A DNA stretch of 64,000 bases from JALYNX01 sp035292685 (GCA_035292685.1 DATDPP010000040.1:124001-188000); one strand, 5' to 3'; positions 1 through 10,238 are shown, counted from the first letter of the stretch. The notes: generated by a model from the sequence alone, not told the origin. Program-made: numbers and translations.

Positions 1-2265
1 GTCCCGGATCCCGGTCAGAGCCATCTCCAGCGTGCGCGGGATCGGAGTTGCGGTCAGGGTCAGGACGTCGACCCCCAACTTCAACTCCTTGAGAGCGTCC
101 TTGGCGGTCACTCCGAACCGTTGCTCTTCGTCGATCACCAACAAGCCGAGCTCCTTGAACCGGATGTCTTCGGACAGAAGTCGGTGGGTCCCGATCACCA
201 CGTCGACCTCACCCGTTGCGAGTGCAGCGACGACCCGATCCTGCTGTCTCGGGGTGAGAAACCTGGAGAGGGCCTCGACCCGCACCGGGTAGGGCGCAAA
301 CCGCTCGGAGAAGGTTTGCTGATGCTGTTGGACGAGAAGGGTTGTCGGGCACAGAATGGCCACTTGTTTGCCGGACTCGACCGCCTTGAAGGCGGCGCGG
401 ATCGCGACTTCCGTCTTGCCGAAGCCGACATCACCGAAGACCAGCCGGTCCATTGGCTTGTCGTTCTGCATGTCGGCTTTGACCTCGACGATGGAGCGAA
501 GCTGGTCGGGTGTCTCTTCGTAGGGGAAGGCGCCTTCCATCTCGACCTGCCAAGGGGAATCCAGGGCATAGGCGTGGCCTACGGCGGCGGCTCGCAACCG
601 ATGCAGCTCGACCACGCGTTGGGCCACGGCGGCCACGGCCTTGCGAACCCGCGCCTTTTGGTCTGACCAATCCTTTCCCCCCATCCGCGACACCCTGGGA
701 GTCTCCCCACCGGTGTACCTGGTGACTGCAGCCAACTGGTCGACAGGCACATAGAGACGGTCGGCGCCGGCGTAGGCGATGATCAGGTAGTCCCGTTCCA
801 CGCCCACCATCGTCCTCGACACCAGGCCCTCGAACCTGCCGATCCCGTGTTGGTGATGCACCACGTAGTCACCCTCGGTGAGGTCGCGGTACTGGTGGGT
901 CAGGGCAGCCCGGGTCCGGCCTACCCGGCGGTGGGCCCGGCGGCGACCGGCGATCTCCTGTTCCCCCAGGACGGCAACCCCGAGACCGGGCGCCACGAAT
1001 CCCCGATGGATCCCAACCGGGACGATGGCCGCCCTCGGATTGACGAGCGAGTCGAGACGTTCCAGGACCAGGCCGTGCTCGCCCAGGGCGCTTGCCACCC
1101 GGTCGGCAGCCGCCACCCCGTCCATCGCCACCACCGTGATCATTCCCCGTTCCAAAAGACGTCCCAGCCCTCTAGCCACGGCCTCCGGATCGCCAGGAGT
1201 TGCATCGAGGCCCCGCACCTCCAGCACTGGATCCGAGGGGCCGGTCGGGGCGGCGGGGACCCGAAGATGTGCCCGATCCCGAAGTCTCTCCTCCAGGTCG
1301 AGAAACAAGGCGGGGTGCTCACCGGCCGCCGGGGCCTGCTCGCCCCAGGTCGGGGCGAGAGCTCGCGCCAGCTCGGTTTCCTCCTTGATCAGCTCACGCG
1401 ACCTGTCCAGGGCTCGGGAGGGCTCGATGACGACGAGCCGTATTCCCTTGGGGATGTCGTCGATCAGCGAGATGGGATCGGCCAGCCAGGGCAGCCACGA
1501 TTCGATACCGGGAAAGAGCTGGCCCTCGGCGACGCGGTCCCAAGTAGACGCCGCCCATTGCTCGGAGGCAACGAGCCCAAAGGCGCGCTCGGCCAGGGAA
1601 CCACCGGGACGAACTTCTCGGGCGGGGTAGGCGACCAACCGATCGATGGGATCCTCGGAGCGCTGGGTCGCGACCGAAATGAGGCGGATGTCCTCGACGG
1701 TGTCGCCGAAGAAATCGAGGCGAACCGGCTCTTCGGCCTGGGCCGGGAACACGTCGACGATCCCACCACGGACCGCAAACTCACCCCTGCCTTCGACCCG
1801 ATCCGTCCTCGAGTATCCCAGATCGGCCAGGTCGCGCACCAGGTGGTCGAGAGGGACTTCCTCTTCCCGAGCCAGGCTCAGAGGATCGGGGCTCGATGGG
1901 CTGAGTCGTTGAATCGCGCTGCGGACGCTGGCGACCACCACCCCCGGGCCACCACCCCGGGCGAGGCGGTGCCGGGCCGCGGCCCGACGAGCCATGGTGG
2001 CGATGTTGGGGGACACGTGCTCGAAGGGGAGAGTCTCCCAAGCGGGCGCCAGCGTCACGTCATCGAGAAAGAGCGCGAGGTCGTCCGCCAGTTCCTCGGC
2101 GTCGCGCTCACCCGACACCAAGACCAGGAGCATGTCGTCGATCCGTTCGGCGAGCCCGGCCATGGCGAAGGCCCTCGCACCTGCGGACACCGCCCATGAT
2201 CCGCCGAGGTCAGGGAGGGGTGCGGAGCGCCAAGCGGACAGAAGAGGTGCAAGCGGTGCTGGCAT
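1..2265 (-). CDS. mfd: Transcription-repair coupling factor Mfd (C-terminus beyond the window edge)
   Basis: ATP-dependent translocase that removes stalled RNA polymerase from damaged DNA and recruits UvrA. The open minus-strand frame runs from an ATG at 2265 to the window edge without a stop, giving 755 of the roughly 1150 residues usual for the family. Visible in order are an N-terminal UvrB-like region, a CarD-like RNA-polymerase-interaction domain (about residues 455-520, containing GDYVVHHQHGIGRF), the helicase Walker A motif GDVGFGKTE (about 610-620), the DEEQ box, and the TATPIPRTLEMALTGIRD segment right at the edge. The start lies 14 bases after the epimerase stop, so it is probably cotranscribed with the upstream epimerase and pgsA. 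Identity is secure; only the exact start is open. Confidence 0.96.
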   Translation of the reverse strand, partial: MPAPLAPLLSAWRSAPLPDLGGSWAVSAGARAFAMAGLAERIDDMLLVLVSGERDAEELADDLALFLDDVTLAPAWETLPFEHVSPNIATMARRAAARHRLARGGGPGVVVASVRSAIQRLSPSSPDPLSLAREEEVPLDHLVRDLADLGYSRTDRVEGRGEFAVRGGIVDVFPAQAEEPVRLDFFGDTVEDIRLISVATQRSEDPIDRLVAYPAREVRPGGSLAERAFGLVASEQWAASTWDRVAEGQLFPGIESWLPWLADPISLIDDIPKGIRLVVIEPSRALDRSRELIKEETELARALAPTWGEQAPAAGEHPALFLDLEERLRDRAHLRVPAAPTGPSDPVLEVRGLDATPGDPEAVARGLGRLLERGMITVVAMDGVAAADRVASALGEHGLVLERLDSLVNPRAAIVPVGIHRGFVAPGLGVAVLGEQEIAGRRRAHRRVGRTRAALTHQYRDLTEGDYVVHHQHGIGRFEGLVSRTMVGVERDYLIIAYAGADRLYVPVDQLAAVTRYTGGETPRVSRMGGKDWSDQKARVRKAVAAVAQRVVELHRLRAAAVGHAYALDSPWQVEMEGAFPYEETPDQLRSIVEVKADMQNDKPMDRLVFGDVGFGKTEVAIRAAFKAVESGKQVAILCPTTLLVQQHQQTFSERFAPYPVRVEALSRFLTPRQQDRVVAALATGEVDVVIGTHRLLSEDIRFKELGLLVIDEEQRFGVTAKDALKELKLGVDVLTLTATPIPRTLEMALTGIRD

Positions 2266-2279
2266 CGAGCCGTTCGATG

Positions 2280-3260
2280 CTAACGGGCCGCCTGGAGAAG
2301 GCCCTGGGCCCGGAACCAGTCGATGGTGCGTTGCACCGTTTCCTCGACCGGCAGGTAGCCCAGGCCCAGCTCCCGGGTCGCCCTGGTCCCGTCGTAGCGG
2401 TGCCCGTGGCGCAATGCGCGCACCATTTCGCGACACACCGGGGGGCGTCGTCCCAGGGCCCGCGCCCCAACCTCGACCACCCCAGCCAGCGCGGACACCA
2501 CCGAACCCGGCAGAAACCGGGGCTTGGAGGACAGCCCTCCCACCCGAGCCAGCAATGTCAGCGCCTCGCCCATAGTCAACGTGGCGCCGCTCAACAGGTA
2601 GCGCGCCCCGGGTTGACCCCGATCCGCGGCCAGGAGATGACCGCGGGCGCAATCATCGATGTCAATGATCGAGATCGTGGTCTCGACCAGAAAGGGGAGC
2701 TTGCCCCGCAGCGCGTCGAGGATCAGCCGGCCGGTCCCTGAAGCCCGGCCCGGCCCCTGTACCGAAGATGGGTTCACGCAAACGACGTCGAGCCCGGCCG
2801 ACGTCTCGAGGAGGAGTTGTTCTGAGAGGTGCTTCGAGCGCTCGTAACGCGAGAGATACCAGCCTCGATGCGGGGTGGTCTCGGAGCCGACAGCACCCTC
2901 TTCCTCACCTATGGCCACGGCCGAGGAGGTGTGGATCAGCCGGTTCACTCCCGCTGCCCGACAGGCGTCGCGCACGTTGGCGGTGCCGACGATGTTCACC
3001 CGGTCCATGTGCCCGGCGTCGATCGAGCACATTTCGTTGACCCCGGCGATGTGAAACACGCGATCCACCCCCGAGACCAACCGACCGAGACTCTCCGGGG
3101 CGAGCACGTCGCCGGGAATCGGCTCCCCCCCCAGTGCCGCGATCCGGCCCGCGGAGGCCTCGGTACGGGTCAAGCCCCTCACCTCATGGCCGGCAGCCAC
3201 CAGATGTCTCACCACGGCGGCCCCCACGATTCCCGAGCCGCCGGTGACCGCGACCCTCAC
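2280..3260 (-). CDS. NAD-dependent epimerase/dehydratase (extended SDR)
   Basis: A 326-residue extended short-chain dehydrogenase/reductase. The nucleotide-binding motif TGGSGIVG lies at residues 6-13, and the catalytic Tyr-x3-Lys is YERSK at Y139/K143. I chose the GTG at 3260 because it overlaps the pgsA stop (GTGA) and starts directly at the first Rossmann strand; a longer reading from 3386 would run through pgsA. The substrate cannot be told from sequence. Hopanoid-associated sugar epimerases and 3-beta-hydroxysteroid-dehydrogenase-like proteins have this general shape. It sits between pgsA and mfd in a tight minus-strand operon. Confidence 0.85.
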   Translation of the reverse strand: MRVAVTGGSGIVGAAVVRHLVAAGHEVRGLTRTEASAGRIAALGGEPIPGDVLAPESLGRLVSGVDRVFHIAGVNEMCSIDAGHMDRVNIVGTANVRDACRAAGVNRLIHTSSAVAIGEEEGAVGSETTPHRGWYLSRYERSKHLSEQLLLETSAGLDVVCVNPSSVQGPGRASGTGRLILDALRGKLPFLVETTISIIDIDDCARGHLLAADRGQPGARYLLSGATLTMGEALTLLARVGGLSSKPRFLPGSVVSALAGVVEVGARALGRRPPVCREMVRALRHGHRYDGTRATRELGLGYLPVEETVQRTIDWFRAQGLLQAAR

Positions 3261-3799
3261 CTCGCGGTGCCGGCAGGCTCGGCACGCACCGTGTGCCAGA
3301 AGGCGGTCATATAGCCCCATGCCGAGCCGATGGTGGCGATCACGGCGATCAGCATCATCCATTGGTCCAGATACCAGGGCCCCCACCGCTCCTCGAGCCG
3401 GAAGAAGGCGAGAAAGATGGCAATGAACTGGGTGGCCGTTTTGATCTTTCCCCAGGTGGAGGGCCGAATCAGCCCTCCCTGGGCAGCCACCACCCCGCGC
3501 AGGGCCATCACCAGGAATTCACGAAAGATGATGATCGCCGCCGGCCAGATCGAGACCAGATCGACAGAGACCAGCGCAAGCAGGGTGCCGGTGACCAAGA
3601 TCTTGTCGGCCGTGGTGTCGAGGAAGCCGCCGAGGATCGTGCCACCGCTGATCTTTCTCGCGAAGTAGCCGTCGAGATAGTCGGTGAAGGCGGCAACCGC
3701 GAACACGGAGGCGGCAATCGTCAGCGAGTTCTCGATTTGCTCGCTCCTGGTGAATGCCATGATCACGGGCACCAGGAGGATCCGGGACAGCGCGAGCAT
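3257..3799 (-). CDS. pgsA: CDP-diacylglycerol--glycerol-3-phosphate 3-phosphatidyltransferase
   Basis: Integral membrane enzyme making phosphatidylglycerophosphate from CDP-diacylglycerol and glycerol 3-phosphate. The CDP-alcohol phosphotransferase signature is complete: D40, D43-G44, A47-R48, G57, D61 and D65 in the pattern DxxDGxxAR(x8)GxxxDxxxD. Several hydrophobic helices follow, and the 180 residues are normal for the family. The ATG at 3799 is a conservative start. A perfect Shine-Dalgarno (3818-3824) sits 9 bases before an in-frame CTG at 3808, and starting there restores the usual LP-x-x-L-x-L-S-R N-terminus. It lies 69 bases downstream of glpK. Confidence 0.93.
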   Translation of the reverse strand: MLALSRILLVPVIMAFTRSEQIENSLTIAASVFAVAAFTDYLDGYFARKISGGTILGGFLDTTADKILVTGTLLALVSVDLVSIWPAAIIIFREFLVMALRGVVAAQGGLIRPSTWGKIKTATQFIAIFLAFFRLEERWGPWYLDQWMMLIAVIATIGSAWGYMTAFWHTVRAEPAGTAR

Positions 3800-3817
3800 G
3801 TCAGGCAGTGAGATGAG

Positions 3818-3824
3818 ACCTCCT
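3818..3824 (-). promoter_or_regulatory. Strong ribosome binding site for pgsA that favours a CTG start
   Basis: The minus strand reads AGGAGGT. Spacing is 9 bases to the in-frame CTG at 3808 but 18 bases to the first ATG at 3799, which is too far for a normal site. No in-frame ATG, GTG or TTG lies between. Confidence 0.5.
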
Positions 3825-3868
3825 CGACTGGCCGCGATCTTATCTGTGGAAGCCGGGCAAACCTCGGG

Positions 3869-5359
<1,491 letters not shown>

Positions 5360-5380
5360 CGAGGAACTATGCCTTCCAGC

Positions 5381-5434
5381 CCGTTTTCGCGCGGGGATCC
5401 GCGCCCACAGGCGCGGATCCCCGCGCGAAAACGG
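5381..5434. terminator. 25-bp perfect hairpin between pth and glpK
   Basis: Left arm 5381-5405 and right arm 5410-5434 are exact reverse complements, with the 4-base loop CACA. The outer ends of the stem carry runs of T and A (GTTTTC/GAAAAC), so either strand shows a GC-rich stem closed by a U-rich or A-rich foot. It sits just after the pth stop (5444) and before glpK (5359), so it probably ends the rplY-pth transcript. The length and perfection are unusual for a simple terminator. Confidence 0.7.
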
Positions 5435-5443
5435 AAGGTGGCG

Positions 5444-6022
5444 TCACGAAAGCGGGTCGCGCCCCCTCCAGGCAGCCATCTCCTGAGCCCGGGCCGGATC
5501 GGTCAGCCACTGGTCGACGACGTCGGCCGCCTCCTCGAACACGACCTCCACCTCGACCCGTTCGCCCTTGGTAAAGGGTCGGAGGACGAAATCGGCAGGG
5601 TCCATCGACCCCGGCGGGCGGCCAACTCCCAGCTTGAGACGACTGAACTCGGATGTGCCCAACGCCTTCTCGAGGGACCTGATCCCGTTGTGACCACCGC
5701 TGCCACCGCCGACCTGGAGCCGGAGACGGCCAAAGGCCAGATCGATGTCGTCGTGGACGACCAGGATGCGGGAGAGATCGAGGCCGAAGTAGTCGACCGC
5801 GGCATGGACCGCCGATCCCGATTCGTTCATGAAGGAGGAGGGCACGACGTACAGCACCTGGCTGTCGCCGGCACCGACCTGTGCCAACTCACAGCGGACC
5901 CGCGAGGGGGCCCTTCCGAATCTGGCGTCATGACGGGCAACGACCCGGGCCACGACCTCGAATCCGGCATTGTGCCTGGTCCCCTCATAGTCGCTCCCCG
6001 GGTTGCGGAGACCGACCACCAT
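5444..6022 (-). CDS. pth: Peptidyl-tRNA hydrolase
   Basis: Releases peptides from prematurely dropped peptidyl-tRNA. The 192-residue reading from ATG 6022 begins MVVGLRNPGSDYEGTRHNAGF, which holds the family's Asn7 and catalytic His17 (E. coli Asn10 and His20). The later VVHDDIDL supplies the Asp, and GGGSGGHNG the conserved glycine loop. A longer frame back to 6088 would overlap rplY and adds nothing conserved. The start is 10 bases past the rplY stop; rplY-pth adjacency is very common in bacteria. Confidence 0.95.
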   Translation of the reverse strand: MVVGLRNPGSDYEGTRHNAGFEVVARVVARHDARFGRAPSRVRCELAQVGAGDSQVLYVVPSSFMNESGSAVHAAVDYFGLDLSRILVVHDDIDLAFGRLRLQVGGGSGGHNGIRSLEKALGTSEFSRLKLGVGRPPGSMDPADFVLRPFTKGERVEVEVVFEEAADVVDQWLTDPARAQEMAAWRGRDPLS

Positions 6023-6032
6023 ATGGGCCTTG

Positions 6033-6695
6033 CTATTCGCTGCCTTCGCTTTCCTGGGCGACCTCAGCAGGCTCCTCACCCTCGGCAAGCTCCTCTCCCT
6101 CGCCCTCGAGCTCAGCCTCGGGCTCCTCGACGACCTCGGCAGCGAGTGTGGTGACGCTCATGACGACCGCCTCGGGATCTTCGGTGTAGGTGACACCCTC
6201 GATCACAGGGAGGTCTGCGATGCGAAGTGAATCTCCAATCTCGACAGCCGAGACGTCGAGCACGATGGCGGAGGGAATCGCCGTCGGCAGAGCCTCGATA
6301 ACGACGTGGGTGCGCTGTGGCGAGAAGACGCCACCATCCTTCACCCCGATAGGCGAGCCCTCGAAATGAATCGCCACCTCGGCGGTGACGATCTCGTCGA
6401 GCGACACCGTGACGAAGTCGATGTGGCGATACTCGTTGCGGAACGGGTGGCGCTCGATGACACGAGCCATGGTCAGGAGTGTGGCGCCACCATCGATTTC
6501 GAGGTTGATGAGTGCGTTGGCTCCGGCCTCCGTGTGTAGCACCACATGGAGATCGTGTGCGTCCACCGCGATGGAGACCGGTTTGGTGCCCTTTCCATAG
6601 ACGATGGCCGGCACGTTGCCCGTCTTTCTGACACGACGCGACTCAGACGAACCGGTGCTCCGACCCGTTTGGGCGCGCAGACTGACTTCGGGCAT
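6033..6695 (-). CDS. rplY: 50S ribosomal protein L25/general stress protein Ctc
   Basis: 5S-rRNA-binding ribosomal protein of the long Ctc type: an L25 domain (about residues 1-95, with the GNVPAIVYGKG motif) followed by a TL5-like beta domain. The tail, after about residue 190, is very rich in Glu and Ala. The ATG at 6695 gives 220 residues and has an AAGGAG site 7 bases upstream; the longer frame to 6881 covers unrelated sequence. The acidic tail is typical of actinobacterial L25. Confidence 0.94.
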   Translation of the reverse strand: MPEVSLRAQTGRSTGSSESRRVRKTGNVPAIVYGKGTKPVSIAVDAHDLHVVLHTEAGANALINLEIDGGATLLTMARVIERHPFRNEYRHIDFVTVSLDEIVTAEVAIHFEGSPIGVKDGGVFSPQRTHVVIEALPTAIPSAIVLDVSAVEIGDSLRIADLPVIEGVTYTEDPEAVVMSVTTLAAEVVEEPEAELEGEGEELAEGEEPAEVAQESEGSE

Positions 6696-6732
6696 CGAAA
6701 AACTCCTTGGCGAGATGCGAGATGGCTGCCAA

Positions 6733-7395
6733 TTATGGTCCGGTCCCGGCTGTTCTGCCAGACGAGACCCCTTCGATCCAGGAGGCGGACCTCTCGGACA
6801 GATGCTGGAGCATGGCCTCCTCGGACCAACCTCCTCCGGTGAGCGAATGGGTGGCGCCTTCGAGGAGCTCGACCGCGACATTGGGAAGGGTGACGATGTG
6901 CAGTTCGAAGAGATTCATGCGGCTCAAGGCATCCCTGGTCCCCTGGAAGAACAGAAGCGGCGCCGTCACCGTCGGGAAGTGGGCGACCCGGAGTGATTCC
7001 GGCTTCCCGGCCGGGTGCAAGGGATAGGCGTAGAGGATCACCCCCGCGGCCGGGTAGCCATCCGCCGCCAGGTAGGTGGCGATCCGGCCCCCCATCGACC
7101 TGCCCGCCATGAAGAAGACATCGACCGTCTCTCGAAGCAGATCGGCAGCCGCCCGGTGGCACTCGACGAGACGCTCGGCGCGGTCGGGGCTCTTCGACCC
7201 CCGCTCGGCGTAGGGGTAGTTGAAGGTCAGGACCCGATGCCCGGCACCGGCGAGGCGGTCGCGGAGGGCCACCATGACCCGATGGTCCTGATTGGTGCCG
7301 GCTCCGTGGGCAAGGAGCACCCCCCGCCGCCCGCCGCCGGCAAGACGGCCGCTGACCTCGCCTCCAGACCACGGGATGGAAACTGTTGAGACCAC
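6733..7395 (-). CDS. Alpha/beta hydrolase of the KANL3/Tex30-like type
   Basis: A soluble hydrolase of 220 residues. An oxyanion loop HGAG follows strand 3 (LLAHGAGTNQDH), the nucleophile elbow is GRSMGG, and a late His lies in GATHSL, so the Ser-Asp-His set looks complete. Family members include small-molecule esterases and dienelactone-hydrolase relatives, so the substrate is open. It is expressed away from pgl; the 33-base gap between the two genes must hold both starts. It ends 38 bases before rplY begins on the same strand. Confidence 0.75.
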   Translation of the reverse strand: MVSTVSIPWSGGEVSGRLAGGGRRGVLLAHGAGTNQDHRVMVALRDRLAGAGHRVLTFNYPYAERGSKSPDRAERLVECHRAAADLLRETVDVFFMAGRSMGGRIATYLAADGYPAAGVILYAYPLHPAGKPESLRVAHFPTVTAPLLFFQGTRDALSRMNLFELHIVTLPNVAVELLEGATHSLTGGGWSEEAMLQHLSERSASWIEGVSSGRTAGTGP

Positions 7396-7428
7396 CTTTC
7401 AAATGTATCGGGCCATTACCGTTGCCAT

Positions 7429-8106
7429 GTGGAGTTGTTCGTCCATGAGACACCTGATGCCGCGGCCCAGTCCGCGTCAAAACGGATCGCCGACCTGATC
7501 TCCGCGGCCCAAGGACGCTTCTCGTTGGGACTGGCCGGGGGGTCCGCGGCAGAGGCCACCTATCGCATGCTGCGGGGTCGAGCCAGCGGATGGGGCAAGG
7601 TTGACGCCTGGCTATCAGACGAGAGATGGGTTGCTCCGGTCCACGAGCGCTCCAATGGTCGGATGGCAGCAACGACGCTGCTCGATCATGTCGACGCCAA
7701 CTTCATCAGACCGAGATGGAGCGAGTACATGGAACCCGAAGATGCGGCGGCCCACTATGAGGCGAGTCTTCGGTCGATTCATATCGACAGGCCGCCCGAC
7801 TTGATCATGCTCGGAATGGGGGCCGACGCCCACATCGCCTCGCTGTTTCCCGGCACGCCTGCGCTCGCCGAGGACCGCCGGTGGTATGTCGCCAATCGAC
7901 CTCCAGGCAATGGCGAGGACCGGATCACCGTCACCTACCCGTTGCTCTGGAGAGCTCGTCTCCTCTTGGTGGTCACCCTCGGGACCGAAAAGGCAGCCGC
8001 CCTCAAGGCGAGCTTCGAGAACAGCACACCCGCCGGGCAACTGGAAAAAGCCGAGGGAGTAGTCGAGTGGTACGTGGACCAGGACGCAGCCTCCCTTCTC
8101 TCCTGA
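7429..8106 (+). CDS. pgl: 6-phosphogluconolactonase
   Basis: Hydrolyses 6-phosphogluconolactone in the oxidative pentose phosphate pathway. The 225-residue protein shows the NagB/Pgl pattern: SLGLAGGSAAEATY, then the conserved WLSDERWV followed by RSNGRMA, and LIMLGMGADAHIASLFPG. The GTG at 7429 starts a full-length protein; an ATG two bases earlier is in another frame and stops soon. The gene overlaps the following lipoprotein gene by 40 bases. The usual partners zwf and gnd are not in the window. Confidence 0.93.
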   Translation: MELFVHETPDAAAQSASKRIADLISAAQGRFSLGLAGGSAAEATYRMLRGRASGWGKVDAWLSDERWVAPVHERSNGRMAATTLLDHVDANFIRPRWSEYMEPEDAAAHYEASLRSIHIDRPPDLIMLGMGADAHIASLFPGTPALAEDRRWYVANRPPGNGEDRITVTYPLLWRARLLLVVTLGTEKAAALKASFENSTPAGQLEKAEGVVEWYVDQDAASLLS

Positions 8107-8984
8107 CATTCACGGTCTTGGTCTTGACGCTGGCGTCGTGCAGCGCTTCCGCCCAGACGACGGTTAGCAGCGGGCCGTTGCCAACCACCACGGTCACCTC
8201 CCCTCCCACCTCGACCACATCGACGAGCACGACGAGCACGACGACGACCACAGCCGCCACCACTACGACGACGGTTGCCGACCCGTTGCCCGAGATCGAC
8301 GCCGAGGTGCTGATCCCCGACGGCGCCGGCCCCTTCCCCGCGGTGGTCCTGGTTCATGGTGGGGGGTGGGTCGCGGGATCACCCGAGATGATGCAGCCCC
8401 TCGCTGACTTCCTCACGAATGAGGGATACCTCACGGTGAACGCCGCCTACACCCTTTCTTTCGAGCAGCCCGGCTTTCCCGCAGCCATCGACGACATCGC
8501 CTGCGCGGTCCGGTACGCCGCTGCCCATCCCGATTCCGACGGCACCGTGGTGGTGCTCGGGTACTCGTCGGGAGCCCATATTTCAGCGGTAGTCGCCTTG
8601 AACGGAGATGACTACGCCGCCGACTGCCCGATTCCCGGGACCGGCGTGCCGGATCGCCTCGTCGGGCTGGCAGGCCCTTACGATGTAGCCCGGCTCGGCC
8701 CGCTCATGATCCCGTTCTTTGGGGCAACCCCTGGCGAGGATCCGGACGCATGGAGGGCGGGCAACCCCCTCAACCTGGTGGACCAGAACCCTGATCTGGA
8801 GAGTCTCCTCCTATACGGCGGCGACGACGAGATCGTCGATTCGTCCTTTGCCTTCGACTTTGCCGAGGCTCTGAATGGAGCCGGCTCTGAAGCTCTGGTG
8901 GAGGAAGTCGAAGGCGCCCTTCACACCGAGATGTTTGAGCCCAGCCTGGTCGGCGACCTCGTCGCGACCTGGCTCGAGGGTTGA
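8067..8984 (+). CDS. Lipoprotein alpha/beta hydrolase (BD-FAE/carboxylesterase-like)
   Basis: An exported hydrolase of about 305 residues. From GTG 8067, with a GAGGGAG site 7 bases upstream inside pgl, it has a lipoprotein signal ending in LTLASC (Cys25). A roughly 30-residue Thr/Ser linker follows, then the esterase domain. The oxyanion loop is HGGGW, the nucleophile elbow GYSSG, and a late His occurs in GALHTEMF, so it should be active. It resembles bacterial feruloyl-esterase-like (BD-FAE) proteins. The coupling to pgl by overlap says little about function. Confidence 0.8.
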   Translation: MVRGPGRSLPSLLTFTVLVLTLASCSASAQTTVSSGPLPTTTVTSPPTSTTSTSTTSTTTTTAATTTTTVADPLPEIDAEVLIPDGAGPFPAVVLVHGGGWVAGSPEMMQPLADFLTNEGYLTVNAAYTLSFEQPGFPAAIDDIACAVRYAAAHPDSDGTVVVLGYSSGAHISAVVALNGDDYAADCPIPGTGVPDRLVGLAGPYDVARLGPLMIPFFGATPGEDPDAWRAGNPLNLVDQNPDLESLLLYGGDDEIVDSSFAFDFAEALNGAGSEALVEEVEGALHTEMFEPSLVGDLVATWLEG

Positions 8985-9012
8985 ACCCACCTCTGGTCTT
9001 GGGCCCGGGTTT

Positions 9013-9465
9013 TCAGACTGGTTCTGCGCCGGGTGGGAGTATCCAGGCACTGTTGTGCCAGGTCATCCCGATCTTGGGGTAGAAGTCGACCGCCTTGGGC
9101 GCAGAGAGGAGAATGACGGTGGCTTGCGGCGTCTCCTGGCGCGTCCTTCGCACCAGTTCGCGGCCAATGCCCTGAGCCTGGTAATCCAGCCTCACCGCAA
9201 GATCCGAGAGATAGGTGCAGAAGACCCAGTCCGTGACCGAGCGGGAGATCCCGACCAACAGGTCGCCGTCCCAAGCGCTCACCACCAGGTCGGCTTCCTC
9301 GAGCATCCGTCTCATGCGCTCCCGTTCCGACACCGGGCGGCGTTCCCCGAGAGTCGAGTCGACGTAGAGATCGATGACGGCATCGAGGTCGAGGTCGTTG
9401 CCCAGCCGGTAGGTGATCACGGGACGAACAGTAGATCTCGATGTGCTTCGACCAGAGTCGGTCAC
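9013..9465 (-). CDS. GNAT-family N-acetyltransferase
   Basis: A single GNAT domain of 150 residues. The acetyl-CoA pyrophosphate loop QGIGREL lies after the YLSDLAVRLDYQ strand, which is the typical motif-A arrangement, and the C-terminal FYPKIGM segment is common in the family. The GTG at 9465 overlaps the stop of the upstream amidotransferase (GTGA), so the two are translationally coupled. The substrate is unknown. Confidence 0.8.
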   Translation of the reverse strand: MTDSGRSTSRSTVRPVITYRLGNDLDLDAVIDLYVDSTLGERRPVSERERMRRMLEEADLVVSAWDGDLLVGISRSVTDWVFCTYLSDLAVRLDYQAQGIGRELVRRTRQETPQATVILLSAPKAVDFYPKIGMTWHNSAWILPPGAEPV

Positions 9466-10157
9466 CCGGCTCCGGCGATGTCCTCCAGGAACCAGTCCAG
9501 CATCCGCTCGAGGGCCGGCTGGGTTGCCTCCTGGAGCAACAGGCTCTCCGCGATCACCCGGTCCGGGTCGACACCCGCCTCCACCATGTCGCTGCCGCCA
9601 TCGACCTCACACCACGAAGCGATCAAGGGGGCCGTCATCTCCGGGTGGAACTGGACCGCGAGGTTCCTCCCCATGCGAAAGGCCTGGAGACCCGACGGGT
9701 TGCGGGCCAACTCGGTTGCCCCCTCGGGGAGGGTGAACTCGTCGTGGTGGTGCTGGAACCAGGGGCCGCCGGCAATCTCCTCCACCGAAGAGCCGACATT
9801 CCCCCATCCGTACTCGGGTCGAGCCGACCGGGTCACCTGCCCTCCAAAGGCCGCCGACATGATCTGGGCCCCGAAGCAGATGCCGAGCACCGGCACCCCG
9901 GAGCTCACATGACGACGAACAAAGTCGAGCTCAGTCCGCACCCATCCCTTGATCCCGGATTCGTACACCGACCACGGAGAGCCCATGAGAACGACGAGGT
10001 CGTGACCGCCGTTCTCGGGGAAGGCTGCCGCCAACTCGGGATCGTTGATGTCCTCGACGACAACGAACGGCTCGAGGGCAAAGCCTCGCAGCTCCAGGTG
10101 CTCACCGACCCGGTCCGGGGTCGAAAGCGGGTCGTGTTCGATGACCAGAGCCCGCAC
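9462..10157 (-). CDS. Class I glutamine amidotransferase (GMP-synthase-like)
   Basis: A stand-alone triad amidotransferase of 231 residues. The nucleophile Cys is in GICFGAQ (about residue 95), and the His/Glu pair is in QFHPEM. The domain resembles the glutaminase half of GuaA, but no synthetase domain is attached. It may hydrolyse a gamma-glutamyl compound: a glutamine-synthetase-like ligase lies immediately opposite, with only 81 bases between the preferred starts. It is coupled to the GNAT gene downstream. Confidence 0.82.
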   Translation of the reverse strand: MRALVIEHDPLSTPDRVGEHLELRGFALEPFVVVEDINDPELAAAFPENGGHDLVVLMGSPWSVYESGIKGWVRTELDFVRRHVSSGVPVLGICFGAQIMSAAFGGQVTRSARPEYGWGNVGSSVEEIAGGPWFQHHHDEFTLPEGATELARNPSGLQAFRMGRNLAVQFHPEMTAPLIASWCEVDGGSDMVEAGVDPDRVIAESLLLQEATQPALERMLDWFLEDIAGAG

Positions 10158-10225
10158 CGGATGAGCTTATCAGGGCTACTGTTTCGGGCCGACAAGCCGC
10201 CGCAGTATTACAGGCGGCGCCGAGC

Positions 10226-10231
10226 AGGAGG
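10226..10231 (+). promoter_or_regulatory. Ribosome binding site that favours a CTG start for the glutamine-synthetase-like gene
   Basis: AGGAGG is followed 7 bases later by an in-frame CTG (10239). An upstream ATG at 10161 is in frame but has no matching site. It would lie 3 bases from the divergent amidotransferase start, leaving no promoter. Confidence 0.45.
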
Positions 10232-10238
10232 CAGCCTT

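Noticed and set aside
847..2199. 450-residue plus-strand open frame
   Set aside because: It lies antisense to mfd, whose minus-strand frame shows every family motif; the plus-strand protein has no recognisable domain.
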